A stretch of DNA of 64,000 nt from Rhodocyclales bacterium. GTDB lineage: Bacteria > Pseudomonadota > Gammaproteobacteria > Burkholderiales > Rhodocyclaceae. The translations under genes were made by a program, and so were the position numbers. The notes beneath the pieces were generated by a model. The model worked only from the letters and a program-made list of their open reading frames with translations, was not told the origin of the DNA and searched no databases. Numbering within the stretch: position 1 is the stretch's first letter; each line of letters begins with the position of its first letter. The DNA lies in assembly GCA_016183655.1 (NCBI GenBank), contig JACPEH010000008.1, positions 372,001-436,000 of the forward strand. Reading direction: 5' to 3'. Of the stretch, positions 9,517-22,237 are shown piece by piece.

Positions 9517-11127
9517 ATGTCCAATTGGAAAATCTGGCTGCGGCTGACCGCCGCGATCTGGCTCGTGCTCGTCGTCGTGTGGACCGGCATGATCGCCTGG
9601 GAAAGCTCCGTCAACCGGGAAACCGCCATCCGCCAGGCGCGGGAATTCGCCGGCAGCATCCACGAAATGACGATGGCCGGCCTGACCGGCATGATGATCA
9701 CTGGCACCGTCGGCCAGCGCGAGGTCTTCCTCGACCAGATCAAACAGCTGTCGATCATCAAGGATCTGCACGTCGCGCGCTCCGAGGCGGTGGTCAAGCT
9801 GTTCGGCGCCGACACCAAATCGAACCGGCAACTCGATGCCGTCGAACAGCAGGTGATGTCGTCCGGCCAGCCGTACGTGCGGACCGACAGCATCGACGGC
9901 AGCTCCTTCCTGCGCGTCGTCACGCCGACCAAGGCAGCGAAGAACTACCTCGGCAAGGACTGCCTGATGTGCCACCAGGTACCCGAAGGCACCGTGCTCG
10001 GCGTCGTCAGCATGAAGGTCTCGCTGGATACGGTGGAGAGCGAGGTCGCCAGCTTCCGCCTGAAGATTTCCGCTGCCGCCGCCGGCGTCAGCGTGCTGCT
10101 GCTGGCGGTGATCTGGCTGCTGACCCGCCATTTCGTCACCGCGCCGCTGGAACAACTGACCGGCGGCCTCGCCGACATCGCCCGCGGCGAAGGCGATCTG
10201 ACCCGCCGCCTGCCGGTGAAGGGGAACGACGAGATCGGCCAGGCCTCGGCAATCTTCAACGAGATGATGGAGAACTTCTGCCGCCTGGTCCGCCAGGTCA
10301 GCGATTCGGCGCGCCACGTCTCGGCGCAAGCGCACGACCTGTCCGCAGCCTCGCGCCAGGTCACCGAAGGATCGCACCGGCAGAACGAGCAGTCGACGCA
10401 GGCAGCCGGCGCCATGGACAGCATGCTGCAAAGCATCACCGCCATTGCCGAGAACGCCGACCACGTCAATCACCAGTCGCAGGAAAGCCTGCGCCGCGCC
10501 GAGGAAGGCAGCGCGAGCCTGTCCCGGCTGCTGCGCGAGATGAAGGAGGTCGGCCAGACGGTGCAGCTGACCGCCGACACGGTCAACGAATTCGTCCGCA
10601 GCACCGAGGCGATCGGCAAGATGACGCAGGAGGTCAAGGCCATTGCCGAGCAGACCAACCTGCTCGCGCTCAACGCCGCCATCGAGGCGGCGCGGGCCGG
10701 CGAGGCCGGGCGCGGCTTTGCCGTGGTCGCCGACGAAGTGCGCAAGCTCGCCGAAAAATCGGCGCTGTCGGCGCAGGAGATCGACCGCATCACCGCCACG
10801 CTGTCCGGGCAGGCGGCCACCGTGCATCACGCGATCAACGACGGCCTGCAGCACATCGCCGCCAGCCAGGGGACGATCGGCACGGTCGCCGACGTCCTGC
10901 AGGCGACCAACGGCTCGGTCAGCGAAGTCGGCAACGGCCTCGACGCCATCGCCCGGGCCACCGACGAGCAGCGGCGGAGCAGCCGCAGCGTGGCCGACAG
11001 CATCGAAGCGATCGCCTCGCGGGCGCAGGAAAACAACCAGGCGGTGGAGCAGACGGCCAGCGCCGCCGCAGCGCTGGAATCGCTGGCGCAGGGACTGCAA
11101 TCCACGGTCGGGCGCTTCAAGGTGTGA
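9517..11127 (+). CDS. Methyl-accepting chemotaxis protein with periplasmic c-type haem motif
   Basis: Transmembrane chemoreceptor of 536 residues. Order: membrane helix about 7-28, periplasmic sensor about 30-185, second membrane helix about 188-208, HAMP (about 210-262), then a methyl-accepting domain with the invariant hairpin [36 protein letters not shown] split here for brevity at positions around 375-410. The sensor carries a CLMCH motif (Cys149-Cys152-His153), the covalent haem c attachment signature, so it probably senses redox state, oxygen or NO through haem. The family of soluble Tll0287-like/DUF3365 sensors has the same feature. No C-terminal CheR-docking pentapeptide is seen. Confidence 0.88.
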   Translation: MSNWKIWLRLTAAIWLVLVVVWTGMIAWESSVNRETAIRQAREFAGSIHEMTMAGLTGMMITGTVGQREVFLDQIKQLSIIKDLHVARSEAVVKLFGADTKSNRQLDAVEQQVMSSGQPYVRTDSIDGSSFLRVVTPTKAAKNYLGKDCLMCHQVPEGTVLGVVSMKVSLDTVESEVASFRLKISAAAAGVSVLLLAVIWLLTRHFVTAPLEQLTGGLADIARGEGDLTRRLPVKGNDEIGQASAIFNEMMENFCRLVRQVSDSARHVSAQAHDLSAASRQVTEGSHRQNEQSTQAAGAMDSMLQSITAIAENADHVNHQSQESLRRAEEGSASLSRLLREMKEVGQTVQLTADTVNEFVRSTEAIGKMTQEVKAIAEQTNLLALNAAIEAARAGEAGRGFAVVADEVRKLAEKSALSAQEIDRITATLSGQAATVHHAINDGLQHIAASQGTIGTVADVLQATNGSVSEVGNGLDAIARATDEQRRSSRSVADSIEAIASRAQENNQAVEQTASAAAALESLAQGLQSTVGRFKV

Positions 11128-11160
11128 CGCCGGGGCGGGCGCCGGGCCCGCGTCAGCGCG

Positions 11161-12519
11161 TCAGGGCAGCAGTTCGAGGTCGAACTTGCCGCCCATCCCG
11201 GCAAACGGGATCGACGAATCGGCGCCGACCGCCCGCTGCCCCTGCTGGGCAAGGATGTGGTCGGCCTCCGCCAGGCGGTCGAGCACCCGCTCGACCAACA
11301 CCTTGCTGAAACGTTCCTGCACCTCGTCCGAGCTCAGCGCCAGCGCTCCCGGATTGACCTCCAGGAACACCGTCGGCTCCAGCGTCACCACGCTGGCGCG
11401 GCGCTTGTGGTTCTTCGGGTGCAGGTAGGCCATCTCGCCGACCACTTCGCCGACGCCCAGGCGGCAGATGGCCCGCCCTTCCGCCGAGACCTCGACATAG
11501 CCGCTGACGATGATGCCGAAATGGCGATCCTCCTCGCCCTCCCGCATCAGCATCACCTTGGCGGCGATGTCGCGCCAGACGCAGATACGCAGCACCTCCC
11601 AGACTTCGACGTCGTCGAAATCGGCAAAGAACGGCAGGTCGCGCAGCATCTGGAAATGCGCGGTATCTTCCTGCGTCTCGTGCTCTTCGAGGATCTGGTA
11701 GCGCACCGCCGCCAGATCCTTGGCGAATTCGGCGCCGTTCTTGTAGCGGTTGTAGAGATCCTTCTCCAGCGCCTTCTTCATGATCGGGTCGAGAGCGGCC
11801 GGCAGGTTCGGGTTGAGCGCGCAGATCGACGGCGTGTCGTGGTTGATGATGCGATAGACCAGCGTCGCCGGATTGTTGGCGCGGAACGGCAGGCGCCCGG
11901 TCAGCAGCTGGAAGAGGACGACGCCGAGCGAATAGAGGTCGGTCTTCTGGTTCAGCGGATAGGCCTTGATCTGCTCCGGCGACATGTAGGCCGGCGAGCC
12001 GACCCCCATGATGAAGGTGGAGTTGCCGCCGCCGTTGTGCTGCAGGTTGAGCGACAGCCCGAAATCGGTGATCTTCGGGTCGTCGTCGGCGGTGACGAGG
12101 ATATTGGCCGGCTTGATGTCGCGGTGGATGACCCCCTGCCGGTAGGCATAGTCGAGCGCCAGCGCACATTTGAAGACGATGCCGATGACGCGGTGCAGCG
12201 GCAGCAGCTTGCTGATCGAGACGAATTGGTCGAGCGGCGTGCCGTCGACGTACTCCATGACGATGTAGGCCTGCTTGTCCTCGACCACCGCGTCGTAGAT
12301 ATGGACGATGTGCGGGTGTTCGAGGCGGCGGCCGACGCCGCTTTCGGTGTGGAACAGCTTGAGCAGCCGCCGCGACATCGCGGCATTGTCGCTGTCCAGG
12401 CGGATCAGCTTGACCGCCACCTCGCGATCGGCGTCCGGGTCGCGGCAGAGATAGACAATCGCCGTCGCCCCCTTGCCGAGGGTGCGCAAGATCTCGTATT
12501 TGCCGATCATTTCCGCCAT
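11161..12519 (-). CDS. Serine/threonine protein kinase with C-terminal cyclic-nucleotide-binding domain
   Basis: Cytosolic Hanks-type kinase, 452 residues from the ATG at 12519. Kinase domain about 5-270: Gly loop LGKGATAIVY, VAIK-equivalent Lys in VAVKLIRL, catalytic loop HRDIKPANI, DFG in KITDFGL, and SPAYMSPEQIK in the activation segment, all intact. Residues about 305-420 form a cNMP-binding fold with the GEVVGEMAYL and RRASVV elements of the phosphate-binding cassette. No membrane helix or PASTA repeats. Direct kinase-cNMP fusions in this order resemble eukaryotic PKG components rearranged. It is divergent from grpE; substrate unknown. Confidence 0.88.
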   Translation of the reverse strand: MAEMIGKYEILRTLGKGATAIVYLCRDPDADREVAVKLIRLDSDNAAMSRRLLKLFHTESGVGRRLEHPHIVHIYDAVVEDKQAYIVMEYVDGTPLDQFVSISKLLPLHRVIGIVFKCALALDYAYRQGVIHRDIKPANILVTADDDPKITDFGLSLNLQHNGGGNSTFIMGVGSPAYMSPEQIKAYPLNQKTDLYSLGVVLFQLLTGRLPFRANNPATLVYRIINHDTPSICALNPNLPAALDPIMKKALEKDLYNRYKNGAEFAKDLAAVRYQILEEHETQEDTAHFQMLRDLPFFADFDDVEVWEVLRICVWRDIAAKVMLMREGEEDRHFGIIVSGYVEVSAEGRAICRLGVGEVVGEMAYLHPKNHKRRASVVTLEPTVFLEVNPGALALSSDEVQERFSKVLVERVLDRLAEADHILAQQGQRAVGADSSIPFAGMGGKFDLELLP

Positions 12520-12576
12520 GACATGAATCCTAGCAGGATCGCCCGCAGGCAAAAGCAAAAAAAATGGCGACCCGCT

Positions 12577-12606
12577 CTTGAAACCCGGCAACCCGCCCCA
12601 AGCTAG
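12577..12606 (+). promoter_or_regulatory. Sigma32-type heat-shock promoter for grpE-dnaK-dnaJ
   Basis: CTTGAAA at 12577-12583 is a perfect RpoH -35 element. After 12 bases comes CCCCAAGCTAG, close to the CCCCATNT -10 consensus. Transcription would begin about 30-40 bp before the grpE ATG. No CIRCE inverted repeat (TTAGCACTC type) is visible here, so HrcA probably acts elsewhere. Confidence 0.65.
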
Positions 12607-12643
12607 GGGCAACTTTCCGTAAATTCCACCCGATAGCCGCCAA

Positions 12644-13213
12644 ATGCAAGAGCAAAACACGCCCCAGGATCCCCTGCTGCCGGAAGGCAGCAACCCGGAA
12701 AACACGCAGGAAGCCGAAGCCGCACCGGCAACCCCGGCCGAGGGGGTAGACAGCACCCCCAGCCTTGAAGAACTGCTGCGCCAGGCCGAGCTGCGCGCCG
12801 AGGAGCACCACGACGCCTGGCTGCGGGCCAAGGCGGAGAGCGAAAACATCCGCCGCCGCGCCCAGGAAGACATCGGCAAGGCGCACAAGTTCGCCGTCGA
12901 GAAATTCGCCGGCGACCTGCTGGCGGTCAAGGACACGCTGGAAATGGCGCTGGCCGACCCGAATCCGGACAGCCTGCGTACCGGCGTCGAAATGACGCTG
13001 AAGAACCTCGTCGCCGCGTTCGACAAGGCCGCCGTGGTCGAGATCAACCCGGTCGGCGAGAAGTTCGACCCGCACCGCCACCAGGCGATGGCGATGATCG
13101 ACGCCGAACAGCCGGCCAACACCGTCGTCCAGGTCTTCCAGAAGGGCTACCTGATCGCCGACCGCACGCTGCGCCCGGCCATGGTGGCCGTGGCCAAGGC
13201 CAAGGAAAGCTGA
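12644..13213 (+). CDS. grpE: Nucleotide exchange factor GrpE
   Basis: Homodimeric co-chaperone that releases ADP from DnaK. 189 residues. Seen: acidic, Gln/Glu-rich disordered N-terminus (about 1-40), long coiled coil (about 42-95) with [17 protein letters not shown], and C-terminal beta domain with [15 protein letters not shown] and the conserved [18 protein letters not shown]. First gene of the chaperone operon behind the sigma32-like promoter; dnaK follows after 74 bp. Confidence 0.97.
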   Translation: MQEQNTPQDPLLPEGSNPENTQEAEAAPATPAEGVDSTPSLEELLRQAELRAEEHHDAWLRAKAESENIRRRAQEDIGKAHKFAVEKFAGDLLAVKDTLEMALADPNPDSLRTGVEMTLKNLVAAFDKAAVVEINPVGEKFDPHRHQAMAMIDAEQPANTVVQVFQKGYLIADRTLRPAMVAVAKAKES

Positions 13214-13287
13214 ACCGGCATTGAAATCACTGATGCCACCCCCATCTGGGTGACATCGCAAGGCATTCTCTCGAAAGGAAAAACACA

Positions 13288-15230
<1,943 letters not shown>

Positions 15231-15231
<1 letters not shown>

Positions 15232-15256
15232 AGAGGAAAGGGTGAAGGGTGAAGGG
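15231..15256 (+). repeat. Purine-rich left end of cassette (GAAGG/GGTGAAGG repeats)
   Basis: Starting at the last base of the dnaK stop, the sequence is almost pure A/G with tandem GGTGAAG units. It is an imperfect inverted match to the pyrimidine tract at 15615-15646 on the other side of the small gene, giving terminal inverted repeats. Confidence 0.6.
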
Positions 15257-15614
15257 CGTGAAACGTGCGCACCGTGACCTCAAGGCCTGGCAACAGGCGA
15301 TGTCACTGGTCGAATCGGTTTATGCCCTGACCGTCACCTTTCCGACCGATGAGCGGTTTGGCCTGACATCGCAATTACGTCGGGCGGCAGTTTCGGTACC
15401 CAGCAATATTGCGGAAGGCTTCGCCCGTAATGGCAGCAAGGAACTGTTGCAGTTCCTCGCGATTGCGGGCGCGTCGCTTTCCGAACTGGACACCTTGCTA
15501 GAATTGGCGACCCGCCTGGGCTACACCAACGATAGTGAAAATTTGAGAAAGGCTGTGGACGAAGTTTCGGGCTTGGTGATGGGCCTCAGCGCGTCGATCA
15601 GGCGCAAGCTGTAG
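15249..15614 (+). CDS. Four-helix-bundle protein (S23 / 23S rRNA intervening-sequence protein family)
   Basis: 121 residues, GTG start inside the purine tract. Matches the PF05635-type family: [21 protein letters not shown] at the start, [22 protein letters not shown] in the middle and the [17 protein letters not shown] third helix. Relatives occur inside 23S rRNA intervening sequences, in diversity-generating retroelements and as stand-alone genes; the stand-alone function is unknown. Here it separates dnaK from dnaJ. Its codon use is less GC-extreme than the neighbouring chaperone genes (TTT, GGT, ATT codons appear), supporting insertion. Confidence 0.85.
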   Translation: MKGVKRAHRDLKAWQQAMSLVESVYALTVTFPTDERFGLTSQLRRAAVSVPSNIAEGFARNGSKELLQFLAIAGASLSELDTLLELATRLGYTNDSENLRKAVDEVSGLVMGLSASIRRKL

Positions 15615-15646
15615 CCCTTCCCCCTTCCCCCTTCTCCCTTCTCCCC
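15615..15646 (+). repeat. Pyrimidine-rich right end of cassette
   Basis: A 32-base C/T tract (CCCTT and CTTCTCC units) lies between the stop of the small gene and the dnaJ ATG. It is complementary in character to the purine tract at 15231-15256 and leaves no Shine-Dalgarno for dnaJ. Confidence 0.6.
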
Positions 15647-16783
<1,137 letters not shown>

Positions 16784-16789
<6 letters not shown>

Positions 16790-16856
16790 GTGATGCGCGA
16801 CGCGCATCGCGAAGCGACGGGGCCTCGGGCTCAAGTGCCCTCGGGGTGCGCCTGAG
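16784..16856. repeat. CGCCTGAG-bounded intergenic repeat at the dnaJ 3' end
   Basis: Starts with CGCCTGAG overlapping the dnaJ stop, contains a GATGCGCG/CGCGCATC hairpin followed by GCGA, and ends with a 24-base segment (16833-16856) whose exact reverse complement occurs at 20644-20667 downstream of cysS. Confidence 0.75.
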
Positions 16857-16872
16857 TCCCGCTTTCTCCCCC

Positions 16873-16902
16873 ACGGCCGGGTTCGCCCGGCCGTCTTCGT
16901 TT
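16873..16902 (+). terminator. Intrinsic terminator after dnaJ
   Basis: Perfect 9-bp stem ACGGCCGGG/CCCGGCCGT with TTCG tetraloop, followed by CTTCGTTT. Ends the grpE-dnaK-dnaJ transcript. Confidence 0.75.
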
Positions 16903-16999
16903 ACCGCCCCTGTAAGACCCGTGTCAGCTTGCAGGGTCATGATTTATTTCTGGAAATGTTGTATCTGCCGCATACAGAAAGAAATCAGGAGAGGGGAAA

Positions 17000-18163
17000 A
17001 TGGAGATGAGCTTTTTTCGCAAAGCCGCGCTGCTTGCGCTGACGGGATGGCTGAGCACCACCGCCGCCATCGCCGCAGAGGTTGGGGTCACCGACACGAC
17101 GGTGACGATCGGCATGTCCTCCCCGTTCAGCGGCCCGAACGGCGCCTATGGACTGGAGATGAAGGAAGCCATCTCGGCCTATTTCGAACACCTGAACAAG
17201 ACCGGCGGCGTCAATGGGCGCCGGCTCGAACTGGTCGCGCTCGACGACGGCTACGAAACCGAGCGCACGGTCGAGAACTCGAAAAAGCTGATCGAGGAGC
17301 ACAGGGTCTTCGCACTCCTCCAGTACTACGGCTCCAGCCCGACGACGCAGGCCATGAACGACGTCTTCGGCCCGGCCAGGGTGCCCCTGGTCGGCACCAT
17401 CTCCGGCGCCGGCACGATCCGCCAGTCGCCGCGCGAGAACCCGAATAACCGCTACATGTTCAACATCCGCGCCAGCTATGCCGACGAAACCGACGCCATC
17501 GTCAGCCAGCTGGTCTCGCTCGGGCTGAAGAACATCGCCGTCTTCTACCAGAACGACGGCTTCGGCCTGTCCGGCCTGGAAGGCGTCACCGCCGCGCTGA
17601 AGAAGCACAACGTCACCCCGTCCGCGGTCGGCACCGTCGAGCGCAACTCGCTCGACGTCGACACCGCGGTGAGGGCGATCGCCAAGGTCGCGCCGCAGGC
17701 AGTGGTCATGGTCACGCTGTTCAAGCCGACCGCCGCCTTCGTCAAGGCCATGCGCAAGGTCGGCCAGAACCCGCAGTTCATGACGTTGTCGCCGGTCGGT
17801 GCCGACCTGCTGGCCAAGGAACTCGGCAACGACGCCCGCGGCATCGGCATCTCGCAGGTGATGCCCTACCCGTTCAACGACACGACGCCGGTGGTGCGCG
17901 AATACCAGCGGCTGCTGCAGGCAAAGAAGAACACCAACTACTCCTACTACGGCATCGAAGGCTATGTCACGGCCAAGGTGCTGGTCGAGGCGATCCGCAA
18001 GTCGGGCAAGGATCTGACGCGCGAGAAACTGGTGCAGACGCTGGAGGGAATGTCCAGCGTCGACATCGGCGGCTACCGGGTCAACTTCACGCCCAACGAG
18101 CGCAGCGGCTCCAAGTACGTGGACCTGACGGTGATCGGCAGCGGCGGCCGCGTGCTGCGCTGA
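17000..18163 (+). CDS. ABC transporter periplasmic binding protein, branched-chain amino acid (LivK) type
   Basis: 387 residues with a Sec signal peptide (about 1-27, cleavage after TAAIAA). The mature protein is a type I periplasmic binding fold: VTIGMSSPFSGPNGAYG at the start, then HLNKTGGVNGRRLELVALDDGYE, GTISGAGTIRQS and YYGIEGYVTAKVLVEAI. Such proteins bind amino acids, amides or aromatic acids for uptake. No permease or ATPase gene is adjacent, and it is a monocistronic unit flanked by terminators, so it may serve a distant transporter or a chemoreceptor. AGGAGAGG precedes the ATG. Confidence 0.85.
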   Translation: MEMSFFRKAALLALTGWLSTTAAIAAEVGVTDTTVTIGMSSPFSGPNGAYGLEMKEAISAYFEHLNKTGGVNGRRLELVALDDGYETERTVENSKKLIEEHRVFALLQYYGSSPTTQAMNDVFGPARVPLVGTISGAGTIRQSPRENPNNRYMFNIRASYADETDAIVSQLVSLGLKNIAVFYQNDGFGLSGLEGVTAALKKHNVTPSAVGTVERNSLDVDTAVRAIAKVAPQAVVMVTLFKPTAAFVKAMRKVGQNPQFMTLSPVGADLLAKELGNDARGIGISQVMPYPFNDTTPVVREYQRLLQAKKNTNYSYYGIEGYVTAKVLVEAIRKSGKDLTREKLVQTLEGMSSVDIGGYRVNFTPNERSGSKYVDLTVIGSGGRVLR

Positions 18164-18180
18164 GGCTCCTTCGCCCTCCG

Positions 18181-18210
18181 AAAAATCCCGCCTGTGCGGG
18201 ATTTTTCTTG
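18181..18210 (+). terminator. Intrinsic terminator after the binding-protein gene
   Basis: AAAAATCCCGC and GCGGGATTTTT around a CTGT loop, followed by CTTG. A-rich and T-rich arms make it potentially bidirectional. Confidence 0.9.
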
Positions 18211-18288
18211 CCTGCCGGCGTTGCTCCGTCTCATCCCTGATGGCAAGATCGACGCTGCCGCACCCGCAAACACCACCAGGCAAACGCC

Positions 18289-20550
18289 ATGCGTATCCTG
18301 CAGCTTGAACTAGACGCCCCGGCCGACGACGTGCTGACCGAGGCCACCCGCGCCCTCGCCGGCGACGGCAAGGTGACGCGCTGCCGCACGGCGAAGAGCG
18401 CGCTGCGCCATCTGACCGCGGCGACCGACCAGTTCGACCTGGCGCTGCTCAGCGGCGACGAGGCGGACACGCTGCTTGCCGCCTACGCCGCGCTCGCCGC
18501 TTCCGGCCGCCTGCCGCCGACGCTGGTGCTGAGCGCCACGTCTTCGGTGGAAACGGCGGTCAGCCTGCTCAAGGCCGGCGCCGACGACTTCATCGTCCGC
18601 GACGCCGCCGGGCAATGGACGGCGCGCCTCGCCGACGAAGCGGCGGCGCTGCACCAGCGGCGGCGCGTGTTGATCGAACGCGAGCAGCTGGATGCGGAAT
18701 TGCGCGAAAGCGAACGCCGCCTGGCGCAGATCGTCGACGGTTCCTCGGTCGCCATGTTCGTGATTGACCGGCAGCACCACGTCACGCACTGGAACCGCGC
18801 CTGCGAGGCGATGACCGGTATCGCCGCCGAGGACATCATCGGCAGCTGCGACCAGTGGCGCGCCTTCTACGCCAAAAAGCGCCCGTGCATGGCCGACCTC
18901 GTGCTCGACGGCGCGATCGAGTCGCGCCTGAACCGCTACTACGGCGACAAGGGTTACCGGCGCTCGACGCTGATTCCTGGCTCCTACGAGGCCGAGGATT
19001 TCTTCCCCTCCTTCGGCGACAACGGCTGCTGGCTGTTCTTCACCGCGGCACCGCTCCATGACAGCGGCGGCCACCTCGTCGGCGCGATCGAGACGCTGCA
19101 GGACATCACCGCGCAGAAGCGGGCCAAGGAAGCGCTGGGCGCAAACGAAACCCTGCTGCGCCAGATCATCCAGTGCAGTTCGGTAGCCACTTTCGTGATC
19201 GATCGCGAACACCGCATCACGCACTGGAACCGCGCAGCCGAACTGCTGCTCGGCCGGACTGCCGACAGCGCCATCGGCGCCCGCAACCTGGCGCACGACG
19301 TCTATCGCCAGGAGCGGCCGGTGCTGGCCGACCTCGTCCTCGACGGCGCCGGCGACGAGGAGATCGCGCGCTACTACGACGGACGCTATCGCAAGTCGGC
19401 AGCGATCGACGGCGTCTTCGAGGTCGAGGATTTCTTTCCGGAACTTCCGGGCGGCCCACGCTGGCTGCACTTCGCCGCCGCCCCGCTGCACGATGCGGGC
19501 GGACAGACCATCGGTGCGATCGAGACGCTGCAGGACATCAGCGAGCGCAAGGCCGCCGAGGAGCGCATGCAGGAAAGCGAACGGCAGCTGGCGCAGATCA
19601 TCGACGGCTCGGCGGTCGCCGCCTTCGTCATCGACCAGGCACACCGCGTCACGCACTGGAACCGCGCCTGCGCCGCGCTGACCGGCGTGCCGGCCAGCGA
19701 AGTGCTCGGCACCCGGCAGCAGTGGCGGGCGTTCTATCCGACCGAGCGCCCCTGCCTCGCCGACCTCGTCGTCGACGGCGCGGTCGAGGAGAAGCTGTCC
19801 CGCTACTACGTCAACAAGCAGTTCCATCGTTCGCAGATCGTCGAGGGCGGCTACGAGGCGCAGGACTTCTTCGCCAACTTCGGCAACAGCGGCCGCTGGC
19901 TGTACTTCACCGCGGCGCCGCTGCGCAATGCGCAGGGCGCGGTGGTCGGTGCCATCGAAACGCTGCAGGACATCACCGAACAGAAACGCGCCGAGGAAAA
20001 CCTCCGGCAGAGCGAGGAGCGCTACCGCGTGCTGTCGATCACCGACGGCATGACCGGGCTCTACAACGCCCGTCACTTCGCGCAGCGCCTGCGCGAGGAG
20101 ATGGATCGCTGCCAGCGCTACCAGCATCCGCTGGCGCTGATGGTGATGGATGTCGACGACTTCAAGCGGTTCAACGACACCCACGGCCACGTCCAGGGCG
20201 ACCAGGTGCTGATCCGGCTGGCGGACTGCATCACCGCCTGCCTGCGCCGGACCGACCAGGCCTTCCGCTACGGCGGCGAGGAATTCGTCGTGCTGCTGCC
20301 GGAAACCGAGATGAGCGAAGCCGAGGCGGCGGCCGAGCGGGTACGCGCGATGTTCGCCGGCAGCGAGATCACGCCCGGCGACAGCGCCGTCGTGCATTGC
20401 ACGGCCAGCATCGGGGTGACCATCTTCGTCCCCGGCGAAACCCCGCGCGACTTCGTCGCCCGCGCCGACAGCGGCACCTACGAAGCCAAGCGCCGGGGCA
20501 AGAACCGGGTGATCCGGATCACGCCCGGCATGGGCAACATCGTCGATTGA
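18289..20550 (+). CDS. Diguanylate cyclase with receiver-like N-terminus and three PAS domains
   Basis: Makes the second messenger c-di-GMP. 753 residues, no membrane helix. Residues 1-125 resemble a degenerate receiver domain (LVLSATSSVETAVSLLKAGADDFIV). Three closely related PAS modules follow at about 145-285, 288-425 and 432-570; each repeats AVFVIDRxHxVTHWN-like, WRAFYxxxRPCxADLVxDGA-like and AIETLQDI segments and look like internal duplications. The GGDEF domain has RYGGEEF (Gly662-Phe666, catalytically competent) and an RRTD inhibitory I-site six residues before it. A near-identical PAS module recurs in the histidine kinase at 59.5-62.2 kb. Confidence 0.92.
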   Translation: MRILQLELDAPADDVLTEATRALAGDGKVTRCRTAKSALRHLTAATDQFDLALLSGDEADTLLAAYAALAASGRLPPTLVLSATSSVETAVSLLKAGADDFIVRDAAGQWTARLADEAAALHQRRRVLIEREQLDAELRESERRLAQIVDGSSVAMFVIDRQHHVTHWNRACEAMTGIAAEDIIGSCDQWRAFYAKKRPCMADLVLDGAIESRLNRYYGDKGYRRSTLIPGSYEAEDFFPSFGDNGCWLFFTAAPLHDSGGHLVGAIETLQDITAQKRAKEALGANETLLRQIIQCSSVATFVIDREHRITHWNRAAELLLGRTADSAIGARNLAHDVYRQERPVLADLVLDGAGDEEIARYYDGRYRKSAAIDGVFEVEDFFPELPGGPRWLHFAAAPLHDAGGQTIGAIETLQDISERKAAEERMQESERQLAQIIDGSAVAAFVIDQAHRVTHWNRACAALTGVPASEVLGTRQQWRAFYPTERPCLADLVVDGAVEEKLSRYYVNKQFHRSQIVEGGYEAQDFFANFGNSGRWLYFTAAPLRNAQGAVVGAIETLQDITEQKRAEENLRQSEERYRVLSITDGMTGLYNARHFAQRLREEMDRCQRYQHPLALMVMDVDDFKRFNDTHGHVQGDQVLIRLADCITACLRRTDQAFRYGGEEFVVLLPETEMSEAEAAAERVRAMFAGSEITPGDSAVVHCTASIGVTIFVPGETPRDFVARADSGTYEAKRRGKNRVIRITPGMGNIVD

Positions 20551-20595
20551 GGGAAAGGCCAGGGGCAGCGAACGCTGCCCGTCGTATCACGAAGG

Positions 20596-20699
20596 CTCAG
20601 GCGCACCCCAGGAGACTTGTTCGCGAAGGGCTCGCGCCCTTCGCTCAGGCGCACCCCGAGGGCACTTCCTCGCGATGTGCGAAGCACATCGCTCAGGCG
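20596..20699. repeat. Tandem CGCCTGAG-bounded repeats at the cysS 3' end
   Basis: Two units (about 48 and 52 bp), each beginning on the plus strand with CTCAGGCGCACCCC and ending in a hairpin (AGGGC/GCCCT and GATGTGC/GCACATC). The last CTCAGGCGC overlaps the cysS stop codon. Positions 20644-20667 are the exact reverse complement of 16833-16856. Confidence 0.8.
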
Positions 20700-22066
20700 C
20701 GCCGCCAGGTGGTGCCCTGCGCCGAGTCTTCGAGGACGACGCCGGCTGCGGTCAGTTCCTTGCGGATGCGGTCGGCAGTCGCGAAATCCTTGGCTTTCTT
20801 CGCCGCCGCACGTTCCGCGATCAGCTGTTCGATGTCTGCCGGCGTCAGGTCGCCGGCGGCGGCCGGCGCTGCCTGCAGGAAGGCCTGCGGATCGCGGCCG
20901 AGCAGGCCGAGCACACCGCCGAGCGCCTTCAGCTGCGCCGTCAGCGCCGGCGACTGGCTGCGGTTCACTTCGCTCGCCAGGTCGAAGAGCACGGCGATCG
21001 CTTCCGGCGTGTTGAAATCGTCGTCGAGCGCGGCGCGGAAACGCTGCGCATGTGCCTCGTTCCAATCGACCGCGACGCCGCCCGCCGCCTCGCCCTTGAG
21101 CGCCGTGTACAGGCGCGTCAGCGCCTGCCGGGCGTCGTCGAGGTGGGCGTCGGAGTAGTTCAGCGGGCTGCGGTAGTGCGCGCGCAGGATGAAGAAGCGG
21201 ACCACCTCGGCGTCGTACTTCTTCAGCACCTCGCGGATGGTGAAGAAGTTGCCGAGCGACTTCGACATCTTCTCGTCGTCGACGCGGACGAAGCCGTTGT
21301 GCATCCAGTAATTGACGAAGGCGCACTGGTGCGCGCCCTCGGACTGTGCGATCTCGTTCTCGTGGTGCGGGAACTGCAGATCCTGGCCGCCGCCGTGGAT
21401 GTCGAAGTGCTTGCCGAGCAGCCGCGAGCTCATCGCCGAGCACTCGATGTGCCAGCCCGGACGGCCGTTGCCCCACGGCGAGGTCCAGAACGGCTCGCCC
21501 TCCTTGGCGTGCTTCCAGAGCACGAAGTCGAGCGGGTCCTGCTTCGCCGAATCGACCTCGACGCGCTCGCCGGCACGCAGGTCGTCGAGCGACTTGCCGG
21601 ACAGCTTGCCGTAGCCGGGGAACTTGCGCACCGAATAATTCACGTCGCCGTCGGCGGCCTGGTAGGCGAGCCCGTTCGTCTCCAGCCGGCCGATCATCTC
21701 CAGCATCTGCGGCACGTATTCGGTCGCCTTCGGTTCGTGGTCCGGCTTCTGCACGCCGAGCGCGGCGGCATCCTCGTTCATGAAGCCGATGAAGCGTTCG
21801 GTGAGCTGGCCGATCGTCTCGCCGTTGTCGACGGCACGCTTGATGATCTTGTCATCAATGTCGGTGATATTGCGGACATAGGTGACGTCGAAGCCGGATG
21901 CCTTCAGCCAGCGCTGCACCATGTCGAAGACCACCAGCACGCGGGCGTGGCCGAGGTGGCAATAGTCATAAACCGTCATGCCGCAGACGTACATGCGCGC
22001 GCGGCCGGGCTCGATGGGGACGAAATCCTGCTTTTCCCGGGTCAGGGTATTGTAGATTTTCAGCAT
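20693..22066 (-). CDS. cysS: Cysteinyl-tRNA synthetase
   Basis: Class I synthetase charging tRNA-Cys. 457 residues. Seen: zinc/cysteine-binding [18 protein letters not shown] with the HIGH-type HLGH, the DKIIKRA region, the zinc-ligand [14 protein letters not shown] and the KMSKSLGNF loop, then a DALR-type anticodon domain and C-terminal helix. Starts at ATG; ends inside an intergenic repeat, with the stop formed by CGCCTGAG. Confidence 0.98.
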   Translation of the reverse strand: MLKIYNTLTREKQDFVPIEPGRARMYVCGMTVYDYCHLGHARVLVVFDMVQRWLKASGFDVTYVRNITDIDDKIIKRAVDNGETIGQLTERFIGFMNEDAAALGVQKPDHEPKATEYVPQMLEMIGRLETNGLAYQAADGDVNYSVRKFPGYGKLSGKSLDDLRAGERVEVDSAKQDPLDFVLWKHAKEGEPFWTSPWGNGRPGWHIECSAMSSRLLGKHFDIHGGGQDLQFPHHENEIAQSEGAHQCAFVNYWMHNGFVRVDDEKMSKSLGNFFTIREVLKKYDAEVVRFFILRAHYRSPLNYSDAHLDDARQALTRLYTALKGEAAGGVAVDWNEAHAQRFRAALDDDFNTPEAIAVLFDLASEVNRSQSPALTAQLKALGGVLGLLGRDPQAFLQAAPAAAGDLTPADIEQLIAERAAAKKAKDFATADRIRKELTAAGVVLEDSAQGTTWRRA

Positions 22067-22155
22067 CTGGCGGGCTCGTTCGGGCGCTCCGCGACATCGT
22101 GCCGCGGGCCATTGAAATATCCAGAAAGACAGGTCAAGAAAGACGGCTCTGGCGG

Positions 22156-22184
22156 TTGGGTTTCGCGGCGCTTCTTGTTAGAAT
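22156..22184 (+). promoter_or_regulatory. Sigma70-type promoter for the TPR/L,D-transpeptidase/cyclophilin operon
   Basis: TTGGGT at 22156-22161 and TAGAAT at 22179-22184 with a 17-bp spacer, about 50 bp before the first ATG of the operon. Confidence 0.5.
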
Positions 22185-22237
22185 TCGCCGGTTAAAGCCT
22201 GATCGCACAACCCAACTCGGCGAAGTATACCACATCG

